Source: Pantoea conspicua (lineage in GTDB: Bacteria; Pseudomonadota; Gammaproteobacteria; Enterobacterales; Enterobacteriaceae). Taken from it: DNA of 36,801 nt. This document shows, piece after piece, positions 9,092-18,590 of this stretch. A model generated the notes under the pieces. It did no database searches. It was not told the DNA's origin and was given only the letters and a program-made list of their open reading frames with translations. The stretch's first letter is position 1, and every line of letters begins with the position of its first letter. The stretch covers positions 1 to 36,801 of the forward strand of contig NZ_MLFN01000045.1 in assembly GCF_002095315.1 (NCBI RefSeq). The letters run 5' to 3'. The position numbers and the translations under genes were made by a program.

Positions 9092-10786
9092 TCAGCGCAC
9101 GACATCGCAGGGCTGTAAATCTTCGCCCTGCGTCATCTCATCCTGCAGGATTTGCAGCATACTGCTGGCAATTTCGCGTTCACCCATTACGACGCGGGTC
9201 GCGCCGCGTTCCATGATGTATTCCACTTCATCGTCATAATGGGCGCGGGCAATGATCTCAATATTCTGGTGCTTCTCGCGCGCGGCGGTGACCACTTCAC
9301 CCGCTTCATAGCCATTCGGGATGGTCAGCAATAGCCAGCGGGCGCAATCCAGCCGGGCCAGCTCCATGGTGTCAGCGCGTGCCGCATTGCCCAGCACCGC
9401 TTTAATCCCTTGCTCACGCAGCGCTTCGACGCGTGGGCGGGAATTTTCAACCACCACCAGCGGCACGTTGGCCTCAATCAGCTTCTGGCCGATCAGGCTA
9501 CCGACCCGGCCATAGCCGACAATCACCGCGTGATTGCAGAAATTCACCGGAATCTGCTTCTCTTCCTCGATCGCTTCTTCCAGTGTCTGCTCTTCCATGG
9601 TTTCGGTTTTCGCCAGAAAACGCTCCAGCAGGGTAAACAGGATCGGGTTGATCATGATTGACAGGATCGCTGCCGCCAGCACCAGATTGCGTCCTTCATC
9701 ACTGAGCAGGCCGAGCGAGATGCCGAGTCCGGCCAGAATAAAGGCGAACTCGCCTATCTGTGCCAGACTGACCGAGATAGTTAAGGCGGTGCGGCGGGAG
9801 TGGCCCAGCAGCGTCACCAGCAGCCAGGCAGCCACTGATTTACCCACCACGATAATCACCAGCGCGCCCAGTACCGCCAGCGGCTGCGTCACCAGGATAG
9901 CGGGATCAAACAGCATACCGACCGAGACGAAGAACAGCACGGCAAAGGCGTCACGCAGCGGCAGGGTATCCCGGGCGGCACGATGGCTCAGTTCAGATTC
10001 GTTCAGCACCATACCGGCAAAGAAGGCGCCGAGTGCGAATGAGACATCGAAAAATTCAACGGCGCCAAAGGCAATCCCCAGCGCCAGCGCTAACACCGCC
10101 AGCGTAAACAGCTCGCGCGAGCCGGTGGCGGCGCTGCGGGCAAGAATCCAGGGCACGGCGCGGCGGCCCACTACCATCATCAGTATCATAAAGGCGGCGA
10201 CTTTACCGATGGTCCACAGCAGGTCCCACGCCAGCAATCCGGCGCTGGCATTACCCTGTTCCATCATGCCGGCAATCGCGGGCAGCAGCACCAGCGTCAG
10301 CACCATTACCAGGTCTTCAACAATCAGCCAGCCAATGGCGATCTGGCCCCGCTGGCTATCAATCAGCTGACGCTCTTCTAATGCCCGCAGTAACACCACG
10401 GTACTGGCGGTGGAGAGACAGAGGCCAAAAACCAGGCCGGTCATCCACGACCATCCCAGCGTCCATGACAGACCCATTCCCAGTAACGTCGCTACCGCTA
10501 TCTGCGCGACGGCACCGGGAATGGCTATCGACTTTACCGACATCAGATCTTTCATCGAGAAGTGCAGGCCAACGCCGAACATCAGCAGGATAACGCCCAG
10601 CTCCGCCAGTTCCGGCGCGAGATTGGTATCCGCGACAAAACCCGGCGTAAAGGGACCGGCCATCACGCCCGCCAGCAGGTAGCCGACCAGCGGTGAAATA
10701 CGCAGGCGGTTTGCCAGCATCCCAAGGAGAAATGCCAGAACCAGTGCTCCGACAATAGTGGTGATCAACGGTGTGGTGTGATGCAT
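9092..10786 (-). CDS. ybaL: YbaL/KefC-type cation:proton antiporter
   Basis: A 564-residue CPA2-family antiporter very close to E. coli YbaL. The N-terminal two thirds is a run of about twelve hydrophobic membrane segments (from TTIVGALVLAFLLGML onward) with the Na+/H+ exchanger fold. The C-terminal cytosolic part is a RCK/TrkA-N Rossmann domain beginning NHAVIVGYGRVGSLIG, which senses nucleotide. ATG 10786 (MHHTTPLITTIV) is chosen because it matches E. coli and has AAGGAGAC before it; an in-frame extension to 10825 is unlikely. E. coli carries fsr next to this gene; fsr is missing here. The transported ion is not known with certainty. Confidence 0.93.
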   Translation of the reverse strand: MHHTTPLITTIVGALVLAFLLGMLANRLRISPLVGYLLAGVMAGPFTPGFVADTNLAPELAELGVILLMFGVGLHFSMKDLMSVKSIAIPGAVAQIAVATLLGMGLSWTLGWSWMTGLVFGLCLSTASTVVLLRALEERQLIDSQRGQIAIGWLIVEDLVMVLTLVLLPAIAGMMEQGNASAGLLAWDLLWTIGKVAAFMILMMVVGRRAVPWILARSAATGSRELFTLAVLALALGIAFGAVEFFDVSFALGAFFAGMVLNESELSHRAARDTLPLRDAFAVLFFVSVGMLFDPAILVTQPLAVLGALVIIVVGKSVAAWLLVTLLGHSRRTALTISVSLAQIGEFAFILAGLGISLGLLSDEGRNLVLAAAILSIMINPILFTLLERFLAKTETMEEQTLEEAIEEEKQIPVNFCNHAVIVGYGRVGSLIGQKLIEANVPLVVVENSRPRVEALREQGIKAVLGNAARADTMELARLDCARWLLLTIPNGYEAGEVVTAAREKHQNIEIIARAHYDDEVEYIMERGATRVVMGEREIASSMLQILQDEMTQGEDLQPCDVVR

Positions 10787-11259
10787 GCCTGTCTCCTTGT
10801 AGACAAATGTATCCGCTTGTAACAAATGAGTTTAATGCAAAACAGGCGCTTTCGCTGAGCAATTTGCGGGAAGAGCAGAAAAAAACGCCTGAATGAGATG
10901 AAAATGCAACAGAAAGCCTGTTTTCACTGATTATCGTGAATATGGGCCGGGATGACGCTTTATCAAGGGCCAGCTAAATAAAGATTACCGCCATTAAATA
11001 CCCTAAGCGTGACGCGAATAACCGGGGAATGCGCCTGGCCGCCTGATAAACCTTATTCTGGCGCGGTTTTGCCCCCGACTCCGCAAAACTGCTTGCAGAG
11101 TCCGTTTATGGCAGTGAAAACGCACCATCGGCAGAGGTTAATCGCGCACCCGGTGTGCGTTGGCCTTGAGTTCATCAGAATAATGTGCGAAACAGTGGGG
11201 CAGTCCGGTCAGCGAACCCGCAGAGAGAAACCGGCCAGAGAGAAATAAGGAGATTAACG
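10787..11259. other. Intergenic region between ybaL and ushA
   Basis: This 473-base gap separates divergent ybaL and ushA and must hold both promoters, but I see no convincing -35/-10 pair. In E. coli fsr occupies this position; no fsr remnant is readable. A plus-strand frame at 11009-11248 has no family features and is rejected. Confidence 0.6.
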
Positions 11260-13026
11260 GTGTTGTTATCACGATGGGCAGGATTGGGCGGTGCGCTGGT
11301 ACTGGCGTTAATGCCGCTATTTTCTCAGGCTGCAGAGCCTGACCACACGTACCGTTTTAGCCTGCTGCACACCAATGATGAACATGGTCACTTCTGGTTT
11401 AATCCGCAGGGTGAATATGGTCTGGCAGCACAGAAAACGCTGATGGACAGCCTGCGCTATGAGGTGCAGGCCAAAGGCGGTGGCGCGTTAATTCTCTCGG
11501 CGGGCGACGTGAATACCGGCGTGCCGGAGTCGGATGAACTGGATGCGGAACCCGATTTCCGTGCCATGAACCTGATTGGCTACGATGCGATGGCGCTCGG
11601 CAACCATGAATTTGACAAGCCAATTGCGGTACTGCGCAAGCAGGAGAAGTGGGCGCGATTCCCGTTACTGGCCGCTAACGTCTATCAGAAAAGCAGCGGC
11701 GAGCGGATGTTCAAACCCTGGGCGGTGTTCAATCGTCTCGGCCTGAAAATTGCGGTGCTGGGGCTGATCACGCCTGACACAGCCCGGCTGGCCAATCCGG
11801 CCGGCTTAACCGATATCGAATTTCGTGATCCCATCGCGGAGACGGTCAAAGCGGTGGCTGAGTTACGCGCCACCGAGAAGCCGGACGTGATTATTGCCCT
11901 GACGCATCTGGGTCACTACGACGACGGCAAACATGGCAGCAACGGTATCGGTGATGTTACCCTGGCGCGCAGTCTGCCGGCCGGGACCCTTGACCTGATT
12001 GTCGGCGGTCACTCGCACGATGCGGTCTGCATGGAAAAAGAGAACGTCAGCGTGAAAAATTATCAGCCGGGTCAGCCGTGCCAGCCCGATAAACAGAACG
12101 GCATCTGGATTATGCAGGCAGATAAATGGGGCAAATATGTCGGGCGCGGCGATTTCACCTTCCGTAATGGTGAGGTGACGCTGGAGTCCTATCAGCTGGT
12201 GCCGGTTAATCTCAAACATCTGGTGAAAAACGCAGACGGCAGCGAAACCTGGCTCACCTGGCAGCAGGAGATCCCGAAAAACAGCGCCATGATGAAGCTG
12301 CTGATGCCGTTTCAGAAACGGGCTGAGGCGAAGCTGACCGTTAACGTCGGCAGCATAGTGGGGGATTTCAATGGCGAAAAAGAGCAGGTACGCTTTGAGC
12401 AGACCAATCTCGGCCAGCTGATTTTACGCGCGCAGATGGCGCACACCCAGGCGGACTTTGCGGTGATGAGCGGCGGCGGTATCCGCACTTCACTGAAATC
12501 GGGCAAACTGAGCTGGCGCGATCTGCTGCAGGTCCAGCCGTTCGGTAATCAGGTGGTCTCCGTGAGCCTGACCGGTGCGGAGATCAAAAAATATCTGGCG
12601 GTGGTTGCCAATATCCAGCCTGATTCGGGCGGATACGCCCAGTTTGCGGGCATCAGCCTGACGGCCGATGGCAAAGAGGTCAGCGATATTCGCATCAACG
12701 GCAAGCCGCTGCAGGATACGCAGCAGTATCGCATGGCCACCAACAGCTTTAATGCGGCAGGCGGCGACGGCTATCCACGACTGGATAGCCATGCCGGCTA
12801 CGTTAACAGTGGCGCGGTAGATACGCAGGTGCTGCGTGACTTTATCAAGGCGCACTCACCGGTCAAAGCCAGCGACTACCCGCCGCAGGGCCAGGTGGTT
12901 CATCTCAGCGAAGAGCAGATCAGGCAACGTGATGAGGCGGCGGAGAAAGCGCGTAAACGCAACTATCCCAAAATGATTCTGGCGTGGATCTGGCCGTGGG
13001 GGAATGAAACAGCCCGGGCGCACTGA
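11260..13026 (+). CDS. ushA: Periplasmic UDP-sugar hydrolase / 5'-nucleotidase UshA
   Basis: UshA hydrolyses UDP-sugars and 5'-nucleotides in the periplasm. GTG 11260 is chosen: AAGGAG (11247-11252) lies seven bases before it and the product then opens with a signal peptide (LLSRWAGLGGALVLALMPLFSQA, cleavage near SQA). The metallophosphatase motifs are HTNDEHGH, GDVNTG, GNHEFD (catalytic His-Asp dyad), THLGHYDDG and GGHSHD. The C-terminal nucleotidase domain carries MSGGGIR and NSFNAAGGDGYPRLD, the substrate-stacking loop. At 588 residues it is about 38 longer than E. coli UshA (550); the excess is mostly a charged, Trp-containing C-terminal tail (EEQIRQRDEAAEKARKR onward). A terminator follows. 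Confidence 0.93.
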   Translation: MLLSRWAGLGGALVLALMPLFSQAAEPDHTYRFSLLHTNDEHGHFWFNPQGEYGLAAQKTLMDSLRYEVQAKGGGALILSAGDVNTGVPESDELDAEPDFRAMNLIGYDAMALGNHEFDKPIAVLRKQEKWARFPLLAANVYQKSSGERMFKPWAVFNRLGLKIAVLGLITPDTARLANPAGLTDIEFRDPIAETVKAVAELRATEKPDVIIALTHLGHYDDGKHGSNGIGDVTLARSLPAGTLDLIVGGHSHDAVCMEKENVSVKNYQPGQPCQPDKQNGIWIMQADKWGKYVGRGDFTFRNGEVTLESYQLVPVNLKHLVKNADGSETWLTWQQEIPKNSAMMKLLMPFQKRAEAKLTVNVGSIVGDFNGEKEQVRFEQTNLGQLILRAQMAHTQADFAVMSGGGIRTSLKSGKLSWRDLLQVQPFGNQVVSVSLTGAEIKKYLAVVANIQPDSGGYAQFAGISLTADGKEVSDIRINGKPLQDTQQYRMATNSFNAAGGDGYPRLDSHAGYVNSGAVDTQVLRDFIKAHSPVKASDYPPQGQVVHLSEEQIRQRDEAAEKARKRNYPKMILAWIWPWGNETARAH

Positions 13027-13031
13027 ACGTT

Positions 13032-13062
13032 TCGGGAGGCGTAACGCCTCCCGATTTTCTTT
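13032..13062 (+). terminator. Intrinsic terminator of ushA
   Basis: TCGGGAGGCG (13032-13041), loop TAA, CGCCTCCCGA (13045-13054), then TTTTCTTT. It lies just after the ushA stop and touches the 3' end of the opposing PACE gene. Confidence 0.88.
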
Positions 13063-13492
13063 ATGCCTGGCAGGATTTACGGCTAATCCAGCGCTCGCGC
13101 AGTTTATCCCAGACCCAGTTATAGCCCATGGTGTAAGGCAGGAAGAACAGGAAGAAGCCCACTTCCACCAGAAAGGCCTGCCACAGTGAAATATTCAGCA
13201 TCCAGGCCGCAATCGGCAGGCCGATCAGAATAAATCCCCCTTCGAACCCCAGCGCGTGCATTATCCGTACGCCTGCGCTGCGCTTCTGGCCCGGCGGATG
13301 CAGCCGATCAAATCCGCTGTTGTAGATCATGTTCCATAGCATGGCGACGGTGGACAACATAATTGCCAGCGATCCCATCTGAAACAGTGGCTTATTCATT
13401 ACCCAGGCGGCCAGCGGCGACACGGTCAGAATTGCCAGCGTTTCAAAACAGACGGCATGTAAAATACGTTCTTTGATTGAGCGGGTACGCAT
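13061..13492 (-). CDS. PACE-family multidrug efflux transporter (AceI-like)
   Basis: A 143-residue inner-membrane protein made of two bacterial transmembrane pair domains. Each begins with the PACE signature: ERILHAVCFETLAI (first) and RIMHALGFEGGFI (second). Four hydrophobic segments are visible. The glutamate in the first FE (E17) corresponds to the conserved proton-coupling glutamate of AceI. Family members export chlorhexidine and other biocides or polyamine-like cations using the proton gradient; the substrate here is unknown. A LysR regulator diverges from it across 81 bases, the usual arrangement for PACE genes. Neither gene occurs between ushA and ybaK in E. coli, so this is an accessory pair. 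Confidence 0.9.
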   Translation of the reverse strand: MRTRSIKERILHAVCFETLAILTVSPLAAWVMNKPLFQMGSLAIMLSTVAMLWNMIYNSGFDRLHPPGQKRSAGVRIMHALGFEGGFILIGLPIAAWMLNISLWQAFLVEVGFFLFFLPYTMGYNWVWDKLRERWISRKSCQA

Positions 13493-13573
13493 TGCTTAAC
13501 TCTCCTTCGTTTATGCCAGGCATTCTCTCACCGCAGGATGCTAGAATAAAATGAATACCTATCGGAAAAAGCG

Positions 13574-14452
13574 ATGGATAAGATGCGTTACTCCCCGGAA
13601 TCCCTTGAGGCTTTTGTTCAGACCGTCACCAGTGGCTCGTTTTCTGCCGCTGCGCGCGCGCTGGGAAAAAGTCAGTCCACCATTAGTGCGGCGGTGGCGA
13701 ATTTAGAAGACGATCTTGGATTTGTGCTGTTTGATCGTGGCGGACGCCAGCCGATATTAACCGAACAGGGACGACGCGCTTTGCCGCAGGTGCAGCAGAT
13801 CCTGGCAGCCAGTGAGCGGCTGGATGCGCTGGCGATACGTTTATCGCAGGGCGTAGAGCCCAGATTAAGTTTTGCCGTTTCCGACTTCTGGCAAACCGAT
13901 CATCACGAACATCTGCTCAAGCAGTTTGACGCGCGTTATCCGGAGATTGAGCTGGAGTGCATGATTGCAGAGGATGGCGATGTGCTGGATCTGTTGCAGG
14001 CTGGACGCGTTCACCTCGGCGTCGTCCGGGCGCAGCCCGCGCTGCCGGCGGATATCGCCGTGGCACGGTTACAGGTAGAAGCGGAAATGGCCGTCTATCT
14101 GCATCGCGATCATCCACTGGCAAAGCTCAATGCCGTCAGTGAAAGTCAGCTTGAAGAGGTGCGACATCTGCGGCTGAACACCTGGGTCGAGCAGCGTGAA
14201 CCGAATTCAATGGGACGGGTCTGGTCGGCACCCACCTATCTGCTCCTGCTGGAGATGGCGGAGCAGGGCTTTGGCTGGAGCATCCTGCCTCGCTGGCTGG
14301 TGAAGCAGTTCGGCCACCGGGTGTTGCAGGAGTTGCCACTGCCGGGCTGGCCGCAGCATATCGCGGTTGAGGTGGTCTGGTCCCGTCGTAACCCGCCGGG
14401 TCCGGCGGGACGCTGGATGATCGATCAGCTGTGCGCTCAGCCGCGGGTCTAA
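13574..14452 (+). CDS. LysR-family regulator next to PACE efflux gene (AceR-like)
   Basis: A 292-residue LysR regulator. The winged helix-turn-helix occupies roughly residues 6-65 ([35 protein letters not shown]) and an effector domain follows. Its divergent position beside a PACE transporter suggests that it activates that gene in response to a transported compound, as AceR does for aceI in Acinetobacter; this is inference from context. ATG 13574 is used; an alternative ATG three codons later is possible, and the purine-rich GGAAAAAG before the first is a weak ribosome binding site. The 3' end overlaps the opposing ybaK gene by four bases. Confidence 0.87.
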   Translation: MDKMRYSPESLEAFVQTVTSGSFSAAARALGKSQSTISAAVANLEDDLGFVLFDRGGRQPILTEQGRRALPQVQQILAASERLDALAIRLSQGVEPRLSFAVSDFWQTDHHEHLLKQFDARYPEIELECMIAEDGDVLDLLQAGRVHLGVVRAQPALPADIAVARLQVEAEMAVYLHRDHPLAKLNAVSESQLEEVRHLRLNTWVEQREPNSMGRVWSAPTYLLLLEMAEQGFGWSILPRWLVKQFGHRVLQELPLPGWPQHIAVEVVWSRRNPPGPAGRWMIDQLCAQPRV

Positions 14453-14928
14453 TCGTGGCGGGCAATGTCCGCCAGTGCCGCAGCCAGCAGGCGGGCCAGG
14501 TCCTGCGGTGCCAGTTCGATATCCAGCCCGCGCTTGCCGCCGGAAATAAAAATGGTGGTGAAGTCGGCAGCAGAAATATCGATCACCGTGGGTAGCCGTT
14601 TCTTCTGGCCCAGCGGGCTGATGCCGCCCACCAGGTAGCCGGTCACCCGCTGCGCCTGCAGCGGATCGGCCATATCCACTTTTTTGGCTCCCAGTGCTTT
14701 CGCGACTTTTTTCAGATCGAGCTGTGTCGACACCGGCGTAACGGCCACCGCCAGCTGTTTCGCTTCGCCATTCAGCGCCACCAGCAGCGTTTTGTAAACC
14801 TGACGCGCGTCCAGATTGAGTTTACGCACCGCCTCATCGCCAAAGTGGGTTTCGTGACTGTCATGTTCGTAGGGGTGCAGAGTGAAGCTGACGTTTTGTT
14901 TTTCCAGCAATTTTACCGCAGGTGTCAT
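14449..14928 (-). CDS. ybaK: Cys-tRNA(Pro)/Cys-tRNA(Cys) deacylase YbaK
   Basis: YbaK is a free-standing trans-editing enzyme that clears cysteine wrongly attached to tRNA(Pro) by prolyl-tRNA synthetase. The 159-residue product matches E. coli YbaK in length; the essential lysine is present as K46 in the QVYKTLLV segment, and the conserved [14 protein letters not shown] and [13 protein letters not shown] segments follow. It is convergent with the LysR gene, with a four-base overlap of stop codons. The chiX small RNA gene lies upstream on the opposite strand, exactly the E. coli arrangement. Confidence 0.95.
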   Translation of the reverse strand: MTPAVKLLEKQNVSFTLHPYEHDSHETHFGDEAVRKLNLDARQVYKTLLVALNGEAKQLAVAVTPVSTQLDLKKVAKALGAKKVDMADPLQAQRVTGYLVGGISPLGQKKRLPTVIDISAADFTTIFISGGKRGLDIELAPQDLARLLAAALADIARHD

Positions 14929-15019
14929 ACCGGTCCCTTCCTGAGAAAAATCTTATTAGGGCTGATGAATGAATAAAGGTGGCGAAAATTTGTGCTTTGG
15001 GCGAGAATTGGCCGCGCGC

Positions 15020-15104
15020 CAGCAATCTGATTGCTGAGCGATAACCAAAATCATAAACAAATTTCTCTTTGACGGGCCGGTAACATTACCGGCTCTCTTT
15101 TTTT
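15020..15104 (+). ncRNA. chiX: ChiX small regulatory RNA
   Basis: ChiX (MicM/SroB/RybC) is an Hfq-dependent small RNA that silences chitoporin mRNA in E. coli and Salmonella, where it lies between ybaK and ybaP on this strand. Here TTTCTCTTTGACGGGCC (15061-15078 region) matches the conserved target-pairing core. It is followed by a terminator with stem GCCGGTAA (15076-15083)/TTACCGGC (15086-15093) and seven T (15098-15104). A 5' hairpin CAGCAAT/ATTGCTG (15020-15036) replaces the E. coli 5' hairpin in sequence but not in form. The 5' end is estimated from the E. coli length of about 84; no strong promoter is visible. Confidence 0.88.
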
Positions 15105-15907
15105 CAGGGCTTTTTCAGCATCCCGGGCAGGTTATCCTCACCGTAAAGATGCAGCGCACCGACCGCCACCACATACTCTCCCGCCGCTAAGGCCTGCAAC
15201 TTATCCCGCCACTGCGCATTACGCTGACCGATCAACGTATCATTCAGCGCCTGACTGAAGGTCGCGGGCAAAGCAATCTGCGGCTGACGCGGCGGAGTAT
15301 CCAGCCACCAGCTCACCATCATTTGCAGCAGCCGTGCGTTGGTATGCCAGTGGGCCAGCGTATCCTGCAACAGCGCCATGCCGTCATCCGGCAGCGTATT
15401 CAGCAGGGCAATCTGCGCCTCAGCGCCCTCCAGCTCTATCACCGGCTTGTTCCAGCGCTTTGCAGCCTGCAACAGCTGATAGTCAATGCCGTAGTCGGAG
15501 CGTAATCCCAGCCGTTGCGCCTGTTGCGCCTGCAACATCAGTGCAATCTGCCAGGCGGGCAGGGTGTCAAACGAACCGATCGACAGGTTCATCTCATCAC
15601 ACAGACCGGTCAGCGTCTGCAGAGCCTCGTCATCCAGCCGGGTCGCCAGTGGTGGGCGTTCTGCGCTGCGATCGAACGGTGAGCCACCCTGAGTGATATC
15701 CGCTTCGACGATCAGCGCGTCCGCTTTCTGCAACTGCCGCAGCAGCCGCGCAGGCAGCGGCTGCATATCCCGCGTGCCCATATGAATGCTGCCCACCAGA
15801 TGCAGATGACAATCGCCGAGCCGGACATCCATGGCTGGCCAGCGATAGCTGGCGGGAAAAAGCTGGCTGATAAAGCCGCGCAGTGAGCGCCAAACGTTGC
15901 CTGTCAT
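15104..15907 (-). CDS. ybaP: TraB/GumN family protein YbaP
   Basis: A 267-residue member of the TraB/PrgY/GumN family, close to E. coli YbaP (264). The two family motifs are GSIHMG near residue 40 and GALHLYGE near the C-terminus, thought to form the catalytic site in metal-dependent proteases of the Tiki type; activity of YbaP itself is not established. Between them lies the helical segment with YGIDYQLLQAAK and VIELEGAEAQIALL. I see no clear signal peptide in the annotated start. Its 3' end abuts the chiX terminator. Confidence 0.92.
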   Translation of the reverse strand: MTGNVWRSLRGFISQLFPASYRWPAMDVRLGDCHLHLVGSIHMGTRDMQPLPARLLRQLQKADALIVEADITQGGSPFDRSAERPPLATRLDDEALQTLTGLCDEMNLSIGSFDTLPAWQIALMLQAQQAQRLGLRSDYGIDYQLLQAAKRWNKPVIELEGAEAQIALLNTLPDDGMALLQDTLAHWHTNARLLQMMVSWWLDTPPRQPQIALPATFSQALNDTLIGQRNAQWRDKLQALAAGEYVVAVGALHLYGEDNLPGMLKKP

Positions 15908-15976
15908 TCCCGGTCCTTCGCTATGTTAAAACCCCATGCTAGCGGCTTCAGGCCCCGAAAAACAGCACCGAAACGG

Positions 15977-18493
15977 CTAATCCTGGCGCGGCGGCTGATA
16001 GCGCAGCAGGCGATTAGCATTCGCCACCACGGTAATTGAAGAGAGCGCCATCGCAGCACCCGCCACAATCGGGCTGAGTAACGTACCGGTCAGCGGATAG
16101 AGCACCCCAGCCGCCACTGGAATGCCGATGCTGTTATAAATAAACGCACCAAACAGATTCTGCCGGATATTCCGTAGCGTTGCTGATGAGATCGCTAACG
16201 CATCGGCGACGCTGTTGAGATCGGCGCGCATCAGGGTAATGCCTGCGGTTTCAACCGCCACGTCGCTGCCGCCGCCCATCGCGATACCTACCTCAGCCTG
16301 AGCCAGCGCGGGCGCATCGTTGATGCCGTCACCGACCATCGCAACGCGTCGTCCCTGCTGCTGTAACTGCGCAATCGCCGCGGCTTTGCCTTCTGGCAGC
16401 ACCCCCGCGATCACCTCATCAATCCCTACCTCAGCCGCAATGGCCTGCGCGGTATTCTGATGATCACCGGTGAGCATAATCAGGCGATAGCCCGACTGAT
16501 GCAGCCGCTTCAGCGCTGTCGCGCTTTCCGGACGCAGGGCATCGCGCAGGGCGATCAGGGCGATCAGCTGGCCCTGCTCAGCCAGTAACACCGGCGTCGC
16601 GCCCCGTTGCGTCAGGCGTTCGATATCGGCTACAGCGGGCCGGCAATCAACCCCGTTCTCCTGCAGCAGGGCGGCATTGCCCAGCAGCAGTTCTCTGCCA
16701 TCGAGTATGCCGCTGATGCCCTTGCCGCGTATTGTACGAAATTGTGCCAGTGAAGGCGGACTCTGCAGGTCAGCTTCGGCAACAATGGCTTTTGCCAGCG
16801 GATGGCCGGAGGAGAACTCCAGCGCGGCGGCACTCTGTAATACCGACTCACGGCTGGCTGTACCCCAGACCCGTACCTCGCTGACCTGCGGCGTACCGGC
16901 AGTCAGGGTACCGGTTTTGTCGAAGACCAGCGTGTCGATCTGGCTGGCACGCTGTAACGCATCGGCATCCCGCACCAGCACGCCCAGTTCGGCGGCACGA
17001 CCTACACCCGCGATAATCGACATGGGCGTTGCCAGCCCTAACGCACAGGGACAGGCAATGATCAGCACGGTGGTGGCAATCACCAGCATGTAGGCGATCT
17101 GCGGCTGCGGGCCGAACAGGTACCAGACGCCGCCGCTGATTAGCGCAATCGCCACTACCACCGGGACGAAGACCGCGGAGATGCGATCGGCTAACCGGCC
17201 GACATCGGGTTTGCTGCTTTGCGCCTGACGCACCATCCGGATAATGCGCGACAGGGTCGTATGGCTGCCGGTTGCGCGGGCTTCAAACTGCACCGAGCCA
17301 TCCTGAACCAGGGTCCCGGCAAACACCGCATCGCCCTGGCTTTTGCTTTGTGGCACCGCTTCACCGGTCAGCATCGCCTCATCAAACCAGGCTTCGCCAG
17401 TGGTAATCTCACCATCGACCGGCACCCGATCGCCGGTCACCAGACGCAGCATCATGCCGGGCTGCACCGCACTGATCGGGATAAGTGTATCGCCCTGTGG
17501 ATCGGCACGTCGCGCCTGCGCCGGGGTCAGATCCAGCAGACGTTCCAGCGCTTTAGACGATCGCTGGCGCGCCCGCTGCTCCAGCGCATGACCCAGATTG
17601 ATTAACCCGAGGATCATGACGCTGGCTTCGAAATAGAGATGCCGCGCCTGCGGCGGGAAAAAGTCGGGCCACAGCACCACGCTGAACGAGTAGATCCAGG
17701 CCGCGGCGGTACCCAGTGCCACCAGCGTGTCCATGGTGGCGCTGCCGTTGCGCGCGCTGCGCCAGGCGCTGCGATAGAAATGAGTGCCGGTGATCACCAT
17801 CACCAGCAGCGTGATGACGCCCAGCGTCAGCCAGCGATCGTGATTGCTGGCGGTGAGCATCATGTTGTCGCCCATCATTCCCCAGATCATCAGCGGTACA
17901 CCAAATATCAGTGCCACTGCGGCCTGCCAGCTGAAACGGCGCATCGCGCGACGTGAACTCTGCTGCTGTTTTTCGCGCCGTTCCTGCTCATCGTCAACCA
18001 CCTGCGCGCCATAACCCGCGGCATCCACCGCGGCGACCAGCTGTTGCGGTTCGACCTCGCCCAGCACCAGCGCGCTGCGTTCGCCCAGATTAACCCGGGC
18101 CTGACTGACGCCGGGCACCTGCTGCAGCGCCTTTTCTACCCGGCTGACGCAGCTGGCGCAGGTCATGCCGTCAATCAGCAGCACATGAGCAGGGAGAGTA
18201 TTTTCTGCCGGACGGGAAAGCGGTTCCGTTGTCAGCGCCTCCGGCGGCGGCTCCGATGCTGTCAACGGCTCAGACTTTGGGGAAACGTCAGCCGCTTTCA
18301 GCGTCGCGTGATAGCCCGCCTGTTCGACGGTGGCGATCAGGGCTGCCGCATCGGCCGCGCCGGAAACCCGCGCTTCCTGCTGGGTAACCTCAGCCTGCTC
18401 AACATCGTCCCGCTGTTCCAGCGCCTCTTTCACCCGTTTAACGCAATGGCCGCAGGACAGACCGTCCAGTGCCAGAGAAATGGTGTGTGACAT
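15977..18493 (-). CDS. copA: Cu(I)-exporting P-type ATPase CopA
   Basis: CopA pumps Cu(I) from cytosol to periplasm. The 838-residue product has two N-terminal heavy-metal-binding domains (GLSCGHC, C14/C17; GMTCASC, C112/C115), eight membrane segments with the CPC copper site in [11 protein letters not shown], the actuator motif LTGEAVP, the phosphorylation site DKTGT, the HP motif in SSGHPLAKA, and [13 protein letters not shown] 18493 has AAGGAG six bases upstream. Codons 71-73 carry a CCCAAAG slippery heptamer, so a short CopZ-like chaperone is also expected (see separate feature). Transcription starts from a CueR-controlled promoter shared with divergent cueR. E. coli has ybaS and ybaT between the two; here they are adjacent. 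Confidence 0.97.
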   Translation of the reverse strand: MSHTISLALDGLSCGHCVKRVKEALEQRDDVEQAEVTQQEARVSGAADAAALIATVEQAGYHATLKAADVSPKSEPLTASEPPPEALTTEPLSRPAENTLPAHVLLIDGMTCASCVSRVEKALQQVPGVSQARVNLGERSALVLGEVEPQQLVAAVDAAGYGAQVVDDEQERREKQQQSSRRAMRRFSWQAAVALIFGVPLMIWGMMGDNMMLTASNHDRWLTLGVITLLVMVITGTHFYRSAWRSARNGSATMDTLVALGTAAAWIYSFSVVLWPDFFPPQARHLYFEASVMILGLINLGHALEQRARQRSSKALERLLDLTPAQARRADPQGDTLIPISAVQPGMMLRLVTGDRVPVDGEITTGEAWFDEAMLTGEAVPQSKSQGDAVFAGTLVQDGSVQFEARATGSHTTLSRIIRMVRQAQSSKPDVGRLADRISAVFVPVVVAIALISGGVWYLFGPQPQIAYMLVIATTVLIIACPCALGLATPMSIIAGVGRAAELGVLVRDADALQRASQIDTLVFDKTGTLTAGTPQVSEVRVWGTASRESVLQSAAALEFSSGHPLAKAIVAEADLQSPPSLAQFRTIRGKGISGILDGRELLLGNAALLQENGVDCRPAVADIERLTQRGATPVLLAEQGQLIALIALRDALRPESATALKRLHQSGYRLIMLTGDHQNTAQAIAAEVGIDEVIAGVLPEGKAAAIAQLQQQGRRVAMVGDGINDAPALAQAEVGIAMGGGSDVAVETAGITLMRADLNSVADALAISSATLRNIRQNLFGAFIYNSIGIPVAAGVLYPLTGTLLSPIVAGAAMALSSITVVANANRLLRYQPPRQD
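18226..18281 (-). promoter_or_regulatory. Programmed -1 ribosomal frameshift element in copA
   Basis: On the coding strand the heptamer C CCA AAG (18281-18275, codons S71-P72-K73) is followed by a six-base spacer and a stem CCGTTG (18268-18263)/CAACGG (18231-18226), extended by AGC (18260-18258)/GCT (18236-18234). After a -1 slip the next codons are GTC and TGA (18272-18270). The product would be 74 residues: the first metal-binding domain alone, a copper chaperone. E. coli copA uses the same heptamer to make CopA(Z). Confidence 0.85.
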
Positions 18494-18549
18494 GATGAAC
18501 TCCTTGTGTGATCAGATTTGACCGGTTGGTCAGTTTCGATTCATGATTA

Positions 18550-18580
18550 AGCATAAACCTTCCATCAAGGGGAAGGTCAA
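18550..18580 (-). promoter_or_regulatory. CueR-controlled copA promoter
   Basis: A perfect dyad ACCTTCC (18557-18563)/GGAAGGT (18571-18577) with seven central bases matches the CueR operator of E. coli copA. On the minus strand a -35 TTGACC (18580-18575) and a -10 TATGCT (18555-18550) are 19 bases apart, the over-long spacer typical of promoters activated by MerR-family DNA distortion. The operator also lies 28 bases upstream of the cueR start. Confidence 0.92.
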
Positions 18581-18590
18581 GGGGGATAAA

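Noticed and set aside
11009..11248. 79-codon plus-strand frame between ybaL and ushA
   Set aside because: No ribosome binding site, no family features, biased composition; overlaps the likely ushA promoter.
13493..13573. LysR operator ATTCT...AGAAT between the PACE gene and its regulator
   Set aside because: Arms of five bases with a 16-base spacer are too weak and do not fit the usual T-N11-A layout.
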